DNA of 37,582 nucleotides from a virus, in IMG/VR virus record IMGVR_UViG_3300045977_000095, positions 1 through 37,582 of that record, one strand, 5' to 3'. Position 1 is the stretch's first letter; the number at the start of each line of letters is the position of its first letter. Positions 13,853 through 23,256 of the stretch are shown here, in pieces. Both the position numbers and the translations under genes were made by a program. The notes below the pieces were generated by a model that worked only from the letters and a program-made list of their open reading frames with translations, had not been told where the DNA came from and did no database searches.

Positions 13853-16800
13853 TTACCTCCCTACAGTTGCCGCCGGTTTGGGCGGTTTGGGTTCTTGGGA
13901 TTTACGGTACAACTCGAAGGTGGAGCCGTGCCCGACGCCTTGCCTCCGGTTGTACGCCTTCATAAGATTCTGATAGGTGCGCGGCGATTTCGTCGCCAGC
14001 TCTTGCAGCGCCTTCGACTGAATGCCACGGTCCAGATCGTTGGCCGCGGCTTGTACCAACCGGCTTGTGTCGCCCTTGCCCCGGTCGGTTTCGACGGCCG
14101 CAATCCGGCCCCGCTGATATTGTTTGGACAACTCGAGCGGGGTGAAGGTGAGCGCCTTGCCGGCGATATCCTTTCCGGAGGGATAGAAGAAATCTTTCTT
14201 GCCCTCTTCGGTTGGCCCTGGCGTATGACCTTTGATCGTACCAACGGCCCCGCGTTCAATCTTGCCGGCAGGGCCGAAGCCCGCCCAGCGGCCGGCGGCC
14301 GCCAAGCTGCGGAGCGACGGCGGGAGCAATCGTTCGGCGGCCACCTGCATTGATGGCAGATCGCGCGGGGATTGCATGAACCAATCGGCCGTCCGCTTGC
14401 CTTGGACGAACGGCTGAAGTGCCGGCATGGTGCCGAGATCGAATTCCCCATGCGCGACGTTTGGAATGTCGGACACCACCGGGATCCGCATCTTGTACTT
14501 GCTGGCGACATCTAATCCGGTCGCTGCAGACACAGGACCGTGATACATCCACTCCGGGATGTTCTCGCTGAACATGCCTGGACTTGGCCCGTAGGTATCG
14601 ACATCCTCCATGAACGGAATCCCCTTCAGCCCGGCCATCGTCCAGAAAGCCGCCATCGCGGTAGAGAAGGGGCCAATCTTGCCCTTCACAGCCTCGCGCG
14701 CCATCTTCGAATAGGTCGACAAGGCTTCCACTGGATACGTGCCAAACAGGCCGATGATGGCTTTCTTGCCACGGAACAGCTCAGGCCGGCTGATCGGTGA
14801 GTAATCGAAGTTCACATCGCGCGAGAATTGCTTCGCAAATTCAAAGGCTTCTGCTGGAGTCTTCCCCTGTTGAATACCGGCCCGGTAGCCGGCAAGAATG
14901 GCCCACTTGCGATTCATCTCCTCAATGGCAGAAAATCCCTGCATGAGAAACGGCTGCGCTTTCCTGGCTTGCTCTTCCGACATCTGTACCGTGTTGCCGG
15001 TGAGCCGATGAAACGCATAGCTGACCTTCTCGCCAAGGCCCTTATTCAGTTCGGAGAATTTATCAGCCGCTCCGGAAAGACCCTTCGCTGCCAGATCGAT
15101 CGGCTTACGAACTGCCGAGGCGGTCCCCTGAGACAGGACCCCGCGGTCAACCAACCGCTGTACGTAGGGGCTTCCGAGCTCGAGCGAGTTTGGTTCTTTG
15201 ACTTGGGTTCCAAACAATTCTTGAGCGTTTATCGGTCGAACGTGCCCTTCGCGCTCTGCCATTTCGAGAATCAGCCGGTCTTGCTTAGTCGGATTCAGTA
15301 CGGACCCCCACGCATCCTTGAAGATTTTCATTGCCGGTTTGATGCCGCCCACCGCCCGTTGGAGATTCGGAATGCCCATCGTGGGCACCTGTGACGCGTT
15401 CTGAACCATCGAGCCGACATTCACCATGAGATCCCACACCGCCACCCCGCCCCGGAGCCGTGACCATTCCGCTGGCTTCTCGTTCAAGTAGTCTCGGTAG
15501 CGTTCGGCATACTGCCGCATCTGCGGATCTTTCAGGCCGGCAATCTGATTTTTCATCACATCGTCATAGAGAAACTTCGACGTGTAATTCCCCAAGGCAT
15601 CGATATAGCGTTCGATCGGGGAGGATAGATCGGTCGATTCCCCCATGATCTTCATGGCGTGACGGAAGTGTTCGGAGAACCCGGGCGGCAGGTTGAATTG
15701 ATTGATGGCTTGCTCGTACTCCTGCGGCGTCAAGAGTCCGGCTTTTTCGAGCAGCGACAACGTACCGAAGTCTAAGGCCGGCTCATCGCCCTTCTTCCCG
15801 GCCGAGGCTTTCACCACCGTCTTGCTCCCTGGGAATTTCGCTTGGAGCTGTTTTTCCAGGGCTTCCGCTTCCCGCAGGGTCTGAGAGGCCGAGACCCAGC
15901 GGAGATTATTCGGACCGTCCAGTATGGTCAGGTAGTCCCCGGAGCGCGCAAACGGCACGTAATAGGGATCCGTCTGCATCGGCGGCAGGCCATGGACTTG
16001 CCTTACATCGTTGATCAGATCCATGGCCGAGGCCATCGTCTGATCAATCGCTCGAACCGCCGTCTGTTGCTCCGATGTGAGAGGAGCCAAGGGCTTCCCG
16101 GTTTCCCGGTCGACCAGGCCCACGGTCGTTTGTTGCCCCCGGCGCGCGCGCAGGTATTTGTCGACCGCTGCGCGGTCGGCTTTGCCCAACTTGAAGTAGT
16201 TTTCGGCCGTGGTCCGGAGATCGTGCTTGACCGTCGACGCGAATTCGCCTCGGTAGGTCGCCGTGTCATAGATCGGCCGGAACTCCGGATGCCGTTCGGC
16301 CATTCGCCGTTGGGATAGGCCACGCTGTACCATGGTGATACCTTTCCCTAGCTTCACCGAGCCCCGTTCATTGTTCAGGTTGTCCCACACGCTTCCAAGA
16401 TTCTCCTGTTCCACGTGAAACTCTTGTGCAATTTCCTTTGTAGATTGCGGCTCTACCTCATGGAACATACTGGGTTGTTCTGGTTTCGGGGTCTGTGCTG
16501 ACTTCGAGAACAGCGGCGCCTCTGTCTCGGCCGTTAAGGGATTCACTTCACGGCCGATGATGGGCCGCTCGCCGATGGTGGGAGGGGGAACGGGGATTTC
16601 TGTTTGTGCCGGCGTATTCATGAACCAATCATCCCCTTCGACCGTACTTTTTTTTTGAGCAAATGGGTTCTCGATATTCACTTGCTCAGGAAATTCAGGC
16701 AGTTGTGTCTCCTGCAGCGGCAGGAAATCCTCTGGAATTACAGGCTCTTCCGGCGCCAAGGCAAACTCCGCTTCGAACTCATCGACCGGATCCTTCGCCC

Positions 16801-18376
16801 CGTATGCCCGGCGCCAATCGCGGAATTCAGGATCCCGCAGGAGCGCATCCTTGACCCGCTCAACCTGCTTGCCTTTATCGACACCGGCATCCTGTTCAAT
16901 CTTGGCGATGGCCTTTTCAACTTCCGCCGGCTTCAGCTTGCCGCCGCCAGTCGTAACCTCTTGATACCATTGAGCCGTTGGCGACTTTGACGACCCAAGG
17001 ATTTCCTCCGTGCTGCCCTGTCCAATCGCCTCACCGTGAGCCCTAAACCCGCGTTCTTGGCCGGCAATTTCCATGGTGTCCCTGGCGAACTGTACCCGGT
17101 CGGCCATGTCCTGATTCAGCTCCGGCGGCAGTTCATGCCGAGGTTGCGTGATGATTGTTTCTCGTGGAACCTGTGTCGGATTTTGTACAGTTCTTGTAAT
17201 CGGTTGCTCGCGTTCTTGTATAAATCGTGGAATTTCCACATCTTGTGGACGGTCAGCGAATGGTACTTCCGGTTTTTCAACCGGCCTTGAGGATTTCGTG
17301 AGAACCGGCGGCCGTTGCTGGATGTTCAGTTCGGTCGGAATTTCGCGTTTTAATGGCTCGGGACGCGCGATCGGTTCAAGCCGCTGGAATCGCTCGCGGG
17401 CTACAATATCCTCGACGTGTGGCGGCTGCCTGTACGTAGGACCTGGCATTTCGATCACAGTTCCTTCTCCTGTGCGCACTGGCCCTTTGGCGAAGATGGG
17501 CGGACTTTGCGGAGGTTGATGCTCGAGGAGCGGCCGTTGGATCGGCGGCTCGAACTGTTCCGGATGGACTTCGGTAAATTCGGCATCATAGACCGGCGGC
17601 TCTTCCACCACCGGCGGTCTATCCTCTATCTGCTGCCGAAGTGGCCGTTGCTTGGGAAGCTGTTTGACGGCCGGCCCGGGAGATGGTTGCGTGCTCGGCA
17701 TGGCCACGCCCAAATTCTCCGCAGTCGGCTTCGGCGTCGTGCCACGCCCAGCCAGGCGTCCGAGTGCCGCCTGTCCGACACCACCGAGCCCGGCCCCGAT
17801 AGCGGTCCCGGTCACATAATCCCGTTGCTCTTCCGGGAGATCGGTTTGGGCCGCAGCCCCATACGCCCCGCCCACTACCGCACCAGGCAAGGCATTCTTG
17901 GCGACGGATCCCGCGATCGTGCCGGCCGGCTTCACCGCCGGAAACGGCCACTTGAGCGTACCTACCAACTCGGCCGGCCATTGCTGTTCAGGATCGTAGC
18001 CGCCAGCGAGCGCGGCATACTTCCGGCGCTTCTCATCGAGCTTGGCCTGCACCTTCCGGCCAGCTGCCGCCATATCCTCTGTGCCGAACAGCTCAAAGGC
18101 TTTGGTGGCTGGCCAGGCTACCGTTTTCAGGACGGAGGCCGGCGCTTCCAAGGCCCGGTAGGGAGAAGCCGTCCAGTAGTCATATGCGCCCTTGAGCTTT
18201 TGGCCTATCCAGCCCAGGCCTTCAGAGACCGCGCCCGGCTCTTCCGGTTGGACTTCTGGCGGCTTAGGAGGCCCTTTTGCTTTCAGCTTCTCGAGTTCAG
18301 CGCGGAGATAGTCTTCCTGGTACGGGTCAAGTCCGCCTTCGGCAAGAATCTCCTCGTTGGTTCGTCGACGTGCCAT
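13853..18376 (-). CDS. Giant internal-virion/DNA-ejection-type protein
   Basis: This 1507-residue protein is the largest in the window. Residues 1-170 are charged and helical. About 175-210 form a glycine-zipper, membrane-like stretch (GAVVGGAYGAAA, AIGAGLGGVGQAAL). About 215-630 are a Pro/Glu/Arg-rich, probably disordered region. About 690-1000 are helical with the segment DPYYVPFARSGDY, as seen in large polyvalent phage proteins. About 1240-1300 contain NFDYSPISRPELFRGK followed by IIGLFGTYPVEAL, similar to the PLxRFG-type C-terminal region. Proteins of this type are packed in podovirus capsids and are ejected to help DNA cross the envelope. No transglycosylase motif was found. Confidence 0.75.
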   Translation of the reverse strand: MARRRTNEEILAEGGLDPYQEDYLRAELEKLKAKGPPKPPEVQPEEPGAVSEGLGWIGQKLKGAYDYWTASPYRALEAPASVLKTVAWPATKAFELFGTEDMAAAGRKVQAKLDEKRRKYAALAGGYDPEQQWPAELVGTLKWPFPAVKPAGTIAGSVAKNALPGAVVGGAYGAAAQTDLPEEQRDYVTGTAIGAGLGGVGQAALGRLAGRGTTPKPTAENLGVAMPSTQPSPGPAVKQLPKQRPLRQQIEDRPPVVEEPPVYDAEFTEVHPEQFEPPIQRPLLEHQPPQSPPIFAKGPVRTGEGTVIEMPGPTYRQPPHVEDIVARERFQRLEPIARPEPLKREIPTELNIQQRPPVLTKSSRPVEKPEVPFADRPQDVEIPRFIQEREQPITRTVQNPTQVPRETIITQPRHELPPELNQDMADRVQFARDTMEIAGQERGFRAHGEAIGQGSTEEILGSSKSPTAQWYQEVTTGGGKLKPAEVEKAIAKIEQDAGVDKGKQVERVKDALLRDPEFRDWRRAYGAKDPVDEFEAEFALAPEEPVIPEDFLPLQETQLPEFPEQVNIENPFAQKKSTVEGDDWFMNTPAQTEIPVPPPTIGERPIIGREVNPLTAETEAPLFSKSAQTPKPEQPSMFHEVEPQSTKEIAQEFHVEQENLGSVWDNLNNERGSVKLGKGITMVQRGLSQRRMAERHPEFRPIYDTATYRGEFASTVKHDLRTTAENYFKLGKADRAAVDKYLRARRGQQTTVGLVDRETGKPLAPLTSEQQTAVRAIDQTMASAMDLINDVRQVHGLPPMQTDPYYVPFARSGDYLTILDGPNNLRWVSASQTLREAEALEKQLQAKFPGSKTVVKASAGKKGDEPALDFGTLSLLEKAGLLTPQEYEQAINQFNLPPGFSEHFRHAMKIMGESTDLSSPIERYIDALGNYTSKFLYDDVMKNQIAGLKDPQMRQYAERYRDYLNEKPAEWSRLRGGVAVWDLMVNVGSMVQNASQVPTMGIPNLQRAVGGIKPAMKIFKDAWGSVLNPTKQDRLILEMAEREGHVRPINAQELFGTQVKEPNSLELGSPYVQRLVDRGVLSQGTASAVRKPIDLAAKGLSGAADKFSELNKGLGEKVSYAFHRLTGNTVQMSEEQARKAQPFLMQGFSAIEEMNRKWAILAGYRAGIQQGKTPAEAFEFAKQFSRDVNFDYSPISRPELFRGKKAIIGLFGTYPVEALSTYSKMAREAVKGKIGPFSTAMAAFWTMAGLKGIPFMEDVDTYGPSPGMFSENIPEWMYHGPVSAATGLDVASKYKMRIPVVSDIPNVAHGEFDLGTMPALQPFVQGKRTADWFMQSPRDLPSMQVAAERLLPPSLRSLAAAGRWAGFGPAGKIERGAVGTIKGHTPGPTEEGKKDFFYPSGKDIAGKALTFTPLELSKQYQRGRIAAVETDRGKGDTSRLVQAAANDLDRGIQSKALQELATKSPRTYQNLMKAYNRRQGVGHGSTFELYRKSQEPKPPKPAATVGR

Positions 18377-18378
18377 AG

Positions 18379-18921
18379 TTATTCAGGGATGGCCCCGGAG
18401 GCTGCATCCAACTGGTTCATCAACATATCGAGCGAATTCTGCAACTTGGCGGCATCATTCATCCGCCCGGCCCGCTGGAGCGCCATGATCTTTTGCTGAA
18501 TCATGGTCTTCTTGGCGGCCATCTCCATCCGCTTCGTTTGGTTCACCGTGTTCTGATCGTTCAGCATCATCTGATGCTGTGCGGAATGGAGCTGTTCCTT
18601 GATCGGTCCACCAGGTTGCCGCTCAAAGGCCCCGGTGATCTGCTGCATGCCTTGCGGGACACGCATCCCCATGCGCCGGTATTCGCTCTGCATCTGTCCG
18701 GTATCGTGAACCGGCATAGCCCGAGCCGACTGACCTGGAATGCCCATCATGCTTTCGTCTTGGAGGTAGGGGTTCTCATCATCCATGCCTTGGCCTTCCT
18801 GCATACCCGGAGGAAACACCATATCCTCATCCGTCATGTCAGGATTCATCATCCCCGGTTGCATCGGGCGCCGCCGCGCCATCGCCAACTGTTGACCAAT
18901 CGGCCCATATTGACCAGCCAT
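18379..18921 (-). CDS. Methionine-rich virion-associated protein
   Basis: A 180-residue protein with about 25 methionines (14 %). It is Met/Gln/Pro-rich and apparently disordered in the first 100 residues (RRRPMQPGMMNPDMTDEDM), then helical (MEMAAKKTMIQQKIMALQ). The last 35 residues contain GRMNDAAKLQNSLDMLMNQ, which matches a motif at the end of the neighbouring 108-residue protein. It lies directly upstream of the giant protein gene, so it probably belongs to the internal virion set. Confidence 0.65.
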   Translation of the reverse strand: MAGQYGPIGQQLAMARRRPMQPGMMNPDMTDEDMVFPPGMQEGQGMDDENPYLQDESMMGIPGQSARAMPVHDTGQMQSEYRRMGMRVPQGMQQITGAFERQPGGPIKEQLHSAQHQMMLNDQNTVNQTKRMEMAAKKTMIQQKIMALQRAGRMNDAAKLQNSLDMLMNQLDAASGAIPE

Positions 18922-18925
18922 TGCC

Positions 18926-19252
18926 TTATCCCTCCTCTGTAGAAAGGCCGCTCAACAACTGATCGGCCTGTAGATCCAACTCGTCGAGCATGCCCTGAAT
19001 CGACGCCGCGTTGTTCAGCCGCCCCTCAAATTTCAGCGTGCGCGCCGGCAGTAAGGCGGCTTGCTTTTCCGCCCGGGCTTCTGCGTTGAGCATTTGATTT
19101 GCCATCGAGTACATCGGAGCGACTGAGAAGCTTTTTGGTGGCTTACTCTTACCGCGTGGCCCGAAGACCATTTGTCCGCGTCGACCAGCCGGAGCTTTCG
19201 TGTTCTTCGGCGCCTTAAACGAGTCTGTCAGCTTCGCTTTGATGGATCCCAT
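18926..19252 (-). CDS. Small basic virion-associated protein
   Basis: A 108-residue protein abutting its upstream gene (TAA-ATG). The first 45 residues are Lys/Arg/Pro-rich (KAPKNTKAPAGRRGQ). The C-terminal half is helical and ends with GRLNNAASIQGMLDELDLQ, similar to the end of the 180-residue neighbour. The basic N-terminus may bind DNA or a capsid partner. Family unknown. Confidence 0.6.
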   Translation of the reverse strand: MGSIKAKLTDSFKAPKNTKAPAGRRGQMVFGPRGKSKPPKSFSVAPMYSMANQMLNAEARAEKQAALLPARTLKFEGRLNNAASIQGMLDELDLQADQLLSGLSTEEG

Positions 19253-20068
19253 TTAGTAACTCGCATACGGCGGATAGGATTGCGTGACGCCCGGATAGCT
19301 GTAGCCGCTCGCATACGGACCAGGCTGATTCACGCGCGCCTGTTGCAGTCGTTCATAGATAGGCCCCATCATGGCGCCCTGTGCGCCGGCCTGCAGGAAC
19401 GGCGCGCCCATCTGTCCAACCGTGCCGAAGATTTCCCCGATGTAATCCCCCACCGGCGCCACGGCATTCAGAGATCGGAACGTATCGGGGCTCATCATCG
19501 GTGTGGCCGGCAATCCCGGGGAATAGGTCGGCAACGCACTGACCGCCCAGCGCCGGTTGCTTTCGGCCAACTGTTCGTTTTGGACGTTCAGGTCCCGCAT
19601 CATCTTAGCTTTGTTCGCCGCGAGGTTCTGACCGAGCAATCGTGTCGTGCGATCGTAGCGGCCAGGGGTGTAGACGTTCCCCCCGCCGGAGTTTTTCCCG
19701 ATAGCGGATCCGGCAGAGATCCGGGAGATATCCGAGAGGCCGGCGCCGTAATCCTCGTTGATCTGATCCTTCATGCCCTTGAAGGCACCCGCATCCATGC
19801 CGTAGTTCCCGCCCGCGTACATCTTTAGCCGGTCATAGATCGGCCGGTTGGTATCGAGGAATTCCTTCCGTTGCCCTTCGGTGTAGTTGATGTAATCCTG
19901 TGCGGCTTTCCGTTCTGCAGCGGCCTTGTCCTTCGCACCGAACCACCCGGCGACTCCTTTGCCTATCCCACCGCCAGCCATCGCGCCACCGCCCAGCAGC
20001 GCCATCGTCAATGGCTCAATGGAGCAGAACCGTTTCTTCTGCGGATTGAAGTCGTGTAGGAATCGCAT
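19253..20068 (-). CDS. Probable internal virion/DNA-transfer protein
   Basis: A 271-residue protein. The ATG at 20068 is chosen because GGGGGAGAACC precedes it, rather than an in-frame start at 20086. Residues about 25-45 form a Gly/Ala membrane-like segment (MALLGGGAMAGGGIGKGVAG). A charged helix follows (KAAAERKAAQDYINYTEGQRKEF split by short turns), then a Tyr/Gly/Pro-rich C-terminus (YSYPGVTQSYPPYASY). This layout is like small P22 gp7/gp20-type ejection proteins, without proof of homology. The downstream genes are the other internal virion candidates. Confidence 0.6.
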   Translation of the reverse strand: MRFLHDFNPQKKRFCSIEPLTMALLGGGAMAGGGIGKGVAGWFGAKDKAAAERKAAQDYINYTEGQRKEFLDTNRPIYDRLKMYAGGNYGMDAGAFKGMKDQINEDYGAGLSDISRISAGSAIGKNSGGGNVYTPGRYDRTTRLLGQNLAANKAKMMRDLNVQNEQLAESNRRWAVSALPTYSPGLPATPMMSPDTFRSLNAVAPVGDYIGEIFGTVGQMGAPFLQAGAQGAMMGPIYERLQQARVNQPGPYASGYSYPGVTQSYPPYASY

Positions 20069-20078
20069 GGTTCTCCCC

Positions 20079-20444
20079 CTACGCAATCACGAGATACAGA
20101 TAGGTAGCTTCGGCCGTGTTAAAACTACTGCCAGCCGCCAGCGTAAATGACCGCTTGCCCCAAGCAATCACGTTCGAGCCGGTTGCGATCGGCATCAACA
20201 CGAAATGCGGCGTACTGCCATCGTCCTTCTGCAACATCAAGAAGATCGGTGGATGAGGCAGCTCGGCAATCGACACCGCTTGCAATGCTCCGGTACCGTG
20301 ATAGGTGCCGGATTGCTTCACGGTCTGGTTTTTCACGAGAGCGGTCAATAGTTCATCCACCGCAATAGCAGAATCCTCATCCCACTCCGGCTGGAGCTTG
20401 AATCCCTTCTTCACGCCATCATGGTGTGGCCGGCCGTGGCTCAT
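20079..20444 (-). CDS. Small beta-rich structural protein
   Basis: A 121-residue protein with a basic N-terminus and a strand-rich C-terminus (IFLMLQKDDGSTPHFVLMP, AEATYLYLVIA). Its start overlaps the stop of the 586-residue tail protein (ATGA). No known family was recognised. Context suggests a tail accessory or decoration protein. Confidence 0.6.
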   Translation of the reverse strand: MSHGRPHHDGVKKGFKLQPEWDEDSAIAVDELLTALVKNQTVKQSGTYHGTGALQAVSIAELPHPPIFLMLQKDDGSTPHFVLMPIATGSNVIAWGKRSFTLAAGSSFNTAEATYLYLVIA

Positions 20445-22201
20445 CGTCTCCCTAGCGCGTGCCCTTCGACGCGCATGCCTTTCAGGGCCAAGGGCTCTTT
20501 GCTCGAGCCGAAAATCTTCACATAGAGCAGCCTGCCAATCCCGTTGAGATCGAACCGAACCCGATTCCCGGTCGACAAGGAGAAGGTAGACAGGCCGGTA
20601 TCTTTGTTGACCAACGGCAGGAACGGCCCTTCCTTCTTATCCATGGCGTACTGTGCCGTGAGGAGCGAGGATCCACCGTTTGGCTCGTAGTGAACTTCGA
20701 CGTGACGGAAGCAGTAGGCTTGATCAAGATCCCACTTATTATTTTTCCGCTTCAGCCCGATTCCGCGCGTGCGCAGCTCAATATTGATCGGTGTTCCATT
20801 GAAGGCGGTCCCAGTGTCTCCGGTATACATGAAGCCGTTTGTATCCCCGAGCCAGAGCTTTGAGACTTTGATGGGATCCAGATAAATAGCGAGCTTCGAC
20901 GACGCAAAGGGAACCGTGGTCCATTCCCCAGTCTTGGTGTTGAAGCAGATCCACAGATCGAAATCCGGCGCGCCGGCCGTCTTTGCGTTCCAGATCAACA
21001 TATTCATCGGGAGGTAATAGACGCCCGAGGCAAACTCCATGGCCGATAGGTCGAAGGTTTTCCATAGGTCCTGAATCTTGTAGCCGATGAATTGCTCCCG
21101 GAGTCCGGCAAACACGAACGGACCGCGTTCGCTCAGATAGGCCAACTGGGATTCATACTTGACCATGCCCCATGTGCCGAGCGGCCCTTCTTCCACATCG
21201 GTCTTGGCAAACTCAATGGCGTCCGGTGTCGGCCCGCCACCCACATACAGGCCTTTCTTTTTTCCAACTGCCACCCCGGCGCCGAACCGTTTGATGCCGC
21301 TGATAATGTCCTCATCTTCCGGATCGAGGTCGTACACATCATCCGGATCATGGCCTTCCGGCCGAAGGACGCCACTGACCGCCACCCGACTTTGATTCGG
21401 GGACGCGAGGCCGGTATAGAACAGCATGCCGTTGTAGTATTCGAGATACTTGGCTTGTGGAGGGAGTCCGTTATCCTCGAGCAGTTGTTCGCTCAATGTG
21501 GTTTGATTGTCTACAAATTGCGTTGAGCTGATCGGCAACTCGGTCAGGCGGAACCAGACCCCGGCCCCGCTCGCCGTGGTGCGATAGAGCACTTGGCTGT
21601 CAACTTGTGGATCCGTCGCGCCACCTAAGCCAGTCACAAGGATGCTGTCTGTACTGCCTACGGTAATGTCGCTCGATACTGGCGATGGATTTGACTCGTG
21701 CCCCGTGGCCGAGTTTTTGAACGTGCGGCGATAGCTGAACGTGCCATCGAGGACGCCAGCCCCGTTGTTTGTCAGGATCGGCGCAGTCTCGGGCGCCTCA
21801 ATCCCGACACCTTGAATAGACAAGTCCTGCAGAATCTTCTTATTGGGATTGTCGCCAGAGGTCAGGAACAGCGTGGAGCCGACGACCCGGCCATCATAGA
21901 AGGCTATCGCTTGCGACGTGAGCAGCGGCCGAACAGACGTGGATTCCAGCAAGTATATGGTGCCGCCGGCCATCCCAAAGAACAGGATGCTCGTGCCGAG
22001 CTTCACCTGAAACAGTCCGGTGACGCGGCCGGTCAGATTGCCACTGAAGAGCTGCGCGCCATTCCATTTCGTCAGATCCCCTCGCTTATTCCCATGAAGC
22101 CCGCTCACATGCAGGTGTCCAGCAGCCGGGACAAATTCCGAGATATCGGTATTGATCCCGCCGTCAAGCCCGACATTTTCATCTAACTGTTGATTCGGCA
22201 T
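20441..22201 (-). CDS. Large beta-rich tail (nozzle/hub-type) protein
   Basis: This is a 586-residue protein with repeating beta-blade patterns (VTGLFQVKLGTSILFFGMAG, VVGSTLFLTSGDNPNKKIL, RVAVSGVLRPEGHDPDDVYDL) and a late segment typical of such proteins (GEWTTVPFASSKLAIYLD). Many podoviruses carry a beta-propeller nozzle or stabilisation protein of this size directly after the adaptor and fibre genes, so a tail-nozzle role is the best guess. A fibronectin-like strand set lies at about residues 140-235. The start at 22201 follows the collar-fibre stop by two bases; the ribosome site is weak, suggesting coupled translation. Confidence 0.6.
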   Translation of the reverse strand: MPNQQLDENVGLDGGINTDISEFVPAAGHLHVSGLHGNKRGDLTKWNGAQLFSGNLTGRVTGLFQVKLGTSILFFGMAGGTIYLLESTSVRPLLTSQAIAFYDGRVVGSTLFLTSGDNPNKKILQDLSIQGVGIEAPETAPILTNNGAGVLDGTFSYRRTFKNSATGHESNPSPVSSDITVGSTDSILVTGLGGATDPQVDSQVLYRTTASGAGVWFRLTELPISSTQFVDNQTTLSEQLLEDNGLPPQAKYLEYYNGMLFYTGLASPNQSRVAVSGVLRPEGHDPDDVYDLDPEDEDIISGIKRFGAGVAVGKKKGLYVGGGPTPDAIEFAKTDVEEGPLGTWGMVKYESQLAYLSERGPFVFAGLREQFIGYKIQDLWKTFDLSAMEFASGVYYLPMNMLIWNAKTAGAPDFDLWICFNTKTGEWTTVPFASSKLAIYLDPIKVSKLWLGDTNGFMYTGDTGTAFNGTPINIELRTRGIGLKRKNNKWDLDQAYCFRHVEVHYEPNGGSSLLTAQYAMDKKEGPFLPLVNKDTGLSTFSLSTGNRVRFDLNGIGRLLYVKIFGSSKEPLALKGMRVEGHALGRR

Positions 22202-22203
22202 CT

Positions 22204-23256
22204 TTAGGTTTTGATGAACACGTTACAAGCCAATGACGGATGAATGGTGTTATGCGCGGTCCCTGATCCGGTTTGCTCAGTCAATGACGGAGAGGCCGGC
22301 GAGGCGTCATAGATGGCTGATGTAAACCCGCCGCTTCCGGTTTCATCGCCTACCGTATTGATTTGATGTTGGTGTGGCGCGAGCTCAGCGACGCTCAATG
22401 AGTGCCCCTCCTCTCCAAACCACGCGCCGATAGCCCTGGCGGTTAGAGCATTCCCGCCGGCCGGCTTGGTACCTTGTCCGCCAGCGGTCCCGCCGCCGAT
22501 GCCTGTCCCGGATCCCATCGGCGAGCGGCCACAGAAATTCGGTAGATTGGCTGTCGTGGTGCCATTCCCTGGCCCAAACTTAGTGCCGATCTTGGCGTAC
22601 AGCCGTGCAAACGTGGTGCGGTTGAATTCGGATCCGTCGCACAGGAGCGCCCCGAGCCTGGTATCCGCACCGGAGAAGATGAAATCCCCGGTATCGACAA
22701 AGAAATTATCTTCCGTCCAGATGGGCACCTGTTCGGTCCCGGAATTGACGAACGTCGACACGCGCCCGCCCGTTTCCCGGATGAGATAATCTTTCCCTTC
22801 GCCTTCTAGTCCTATCAGGCGAATCCCTGGGGTGTTCTTTTTGATCGTGATATCGCCGGTAAAGAGCCGTGATGCATCGAGCAGGGCGTAGGCGGCATTA
22901 TCGAACGAGATTTTCCAAGTTCCGCTGTCGCCGTCATACACAAAGATTTGATCCAGGTCCGTCCGGTAGAACGGTTGCCCATCGATAGGAGCGGGGTTCA
23001 CTGGGAATACTGTCCCTTTCGGCCAGACCCCATCCGCGCTAATCGACCGCGAGAGCCGCGCCACGAGATCAAGCGTTGAGCCTTTCAGTGTGAGCGCATT
23101 CCCGAGAAGCGCCTGCAGTTCGGTGATGGCTTCCGCTAATCCGTTGACGTGTTCCGCCTTTCCCTCTGTCCCTGCCAGGCCGTTCGAGATCCGAGAGAAG
23201 GTATCCGGGACCCCGGTGAGGGTATAGTCGGATTGTCCGGTCAGCGTGAGATCCAT
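22204..23256 (-). CDS. Tail fibre with phage tail-collar domain
   Basis: This is a 350-residue protein. The N-terminal 80 residues begin with TLTGQSDYTLTGVPDTF and a helical shaft-like part (HVNGLAEAITELQALLGNAL). The central part is beta-rich. A collar domain starts near residue 205: GALLCDGSEFNRTTFARLY, then GTTTANLPNFCGRSPMGSG, the standard signature of phage tail-collar proteins. The end has the usual HQHQ and a hydrophobic end strand (HPSLACNVFIKT). It probably forms a trimeric fibre contacting the cell surface. The ATG abuts the adaptor stop (TAA-ATG). Confidence 0.85.
   Translation of the reverse strand: MDLTLTGQSDYTLTGVPDTFSRISNGLAGTEGKAEHVNGLAEAITELQALLGNALTLKGSTLDLVARLSRSISADGVWPKGTVFPVNPAPIDGQPFYRTDLDQIFVYDGDSGTWKISFDNAAYALLDASRLFTGDITIKKNTPGIRLIGLEGEGKDYLIRETGGRVSTFVNSGTEQVPIWTEDNFFVDTGDFIFSGADTRLGALLCDGSEFNRTTFARLYAKIGTKFGPGNGTTTANLPNFCGRSPMGSGTGIGGGTAGGQGTKPAGGNALTARAIGAWFGEEGHSLSVAELAPHQHQINTVGDETGSGGFTSAIYDASPASPSLTEQTGSGTAHNTIHPSLACNVFIKT

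Noticed and set aside
17417-18499. Plus-strand 360-codon open frame
   Set aside because: It is entirely antisense to the 1507-residue gene, Arg/Leu/Pro-rich and without ribosome site; a shadow of GC-rich coding sequence.
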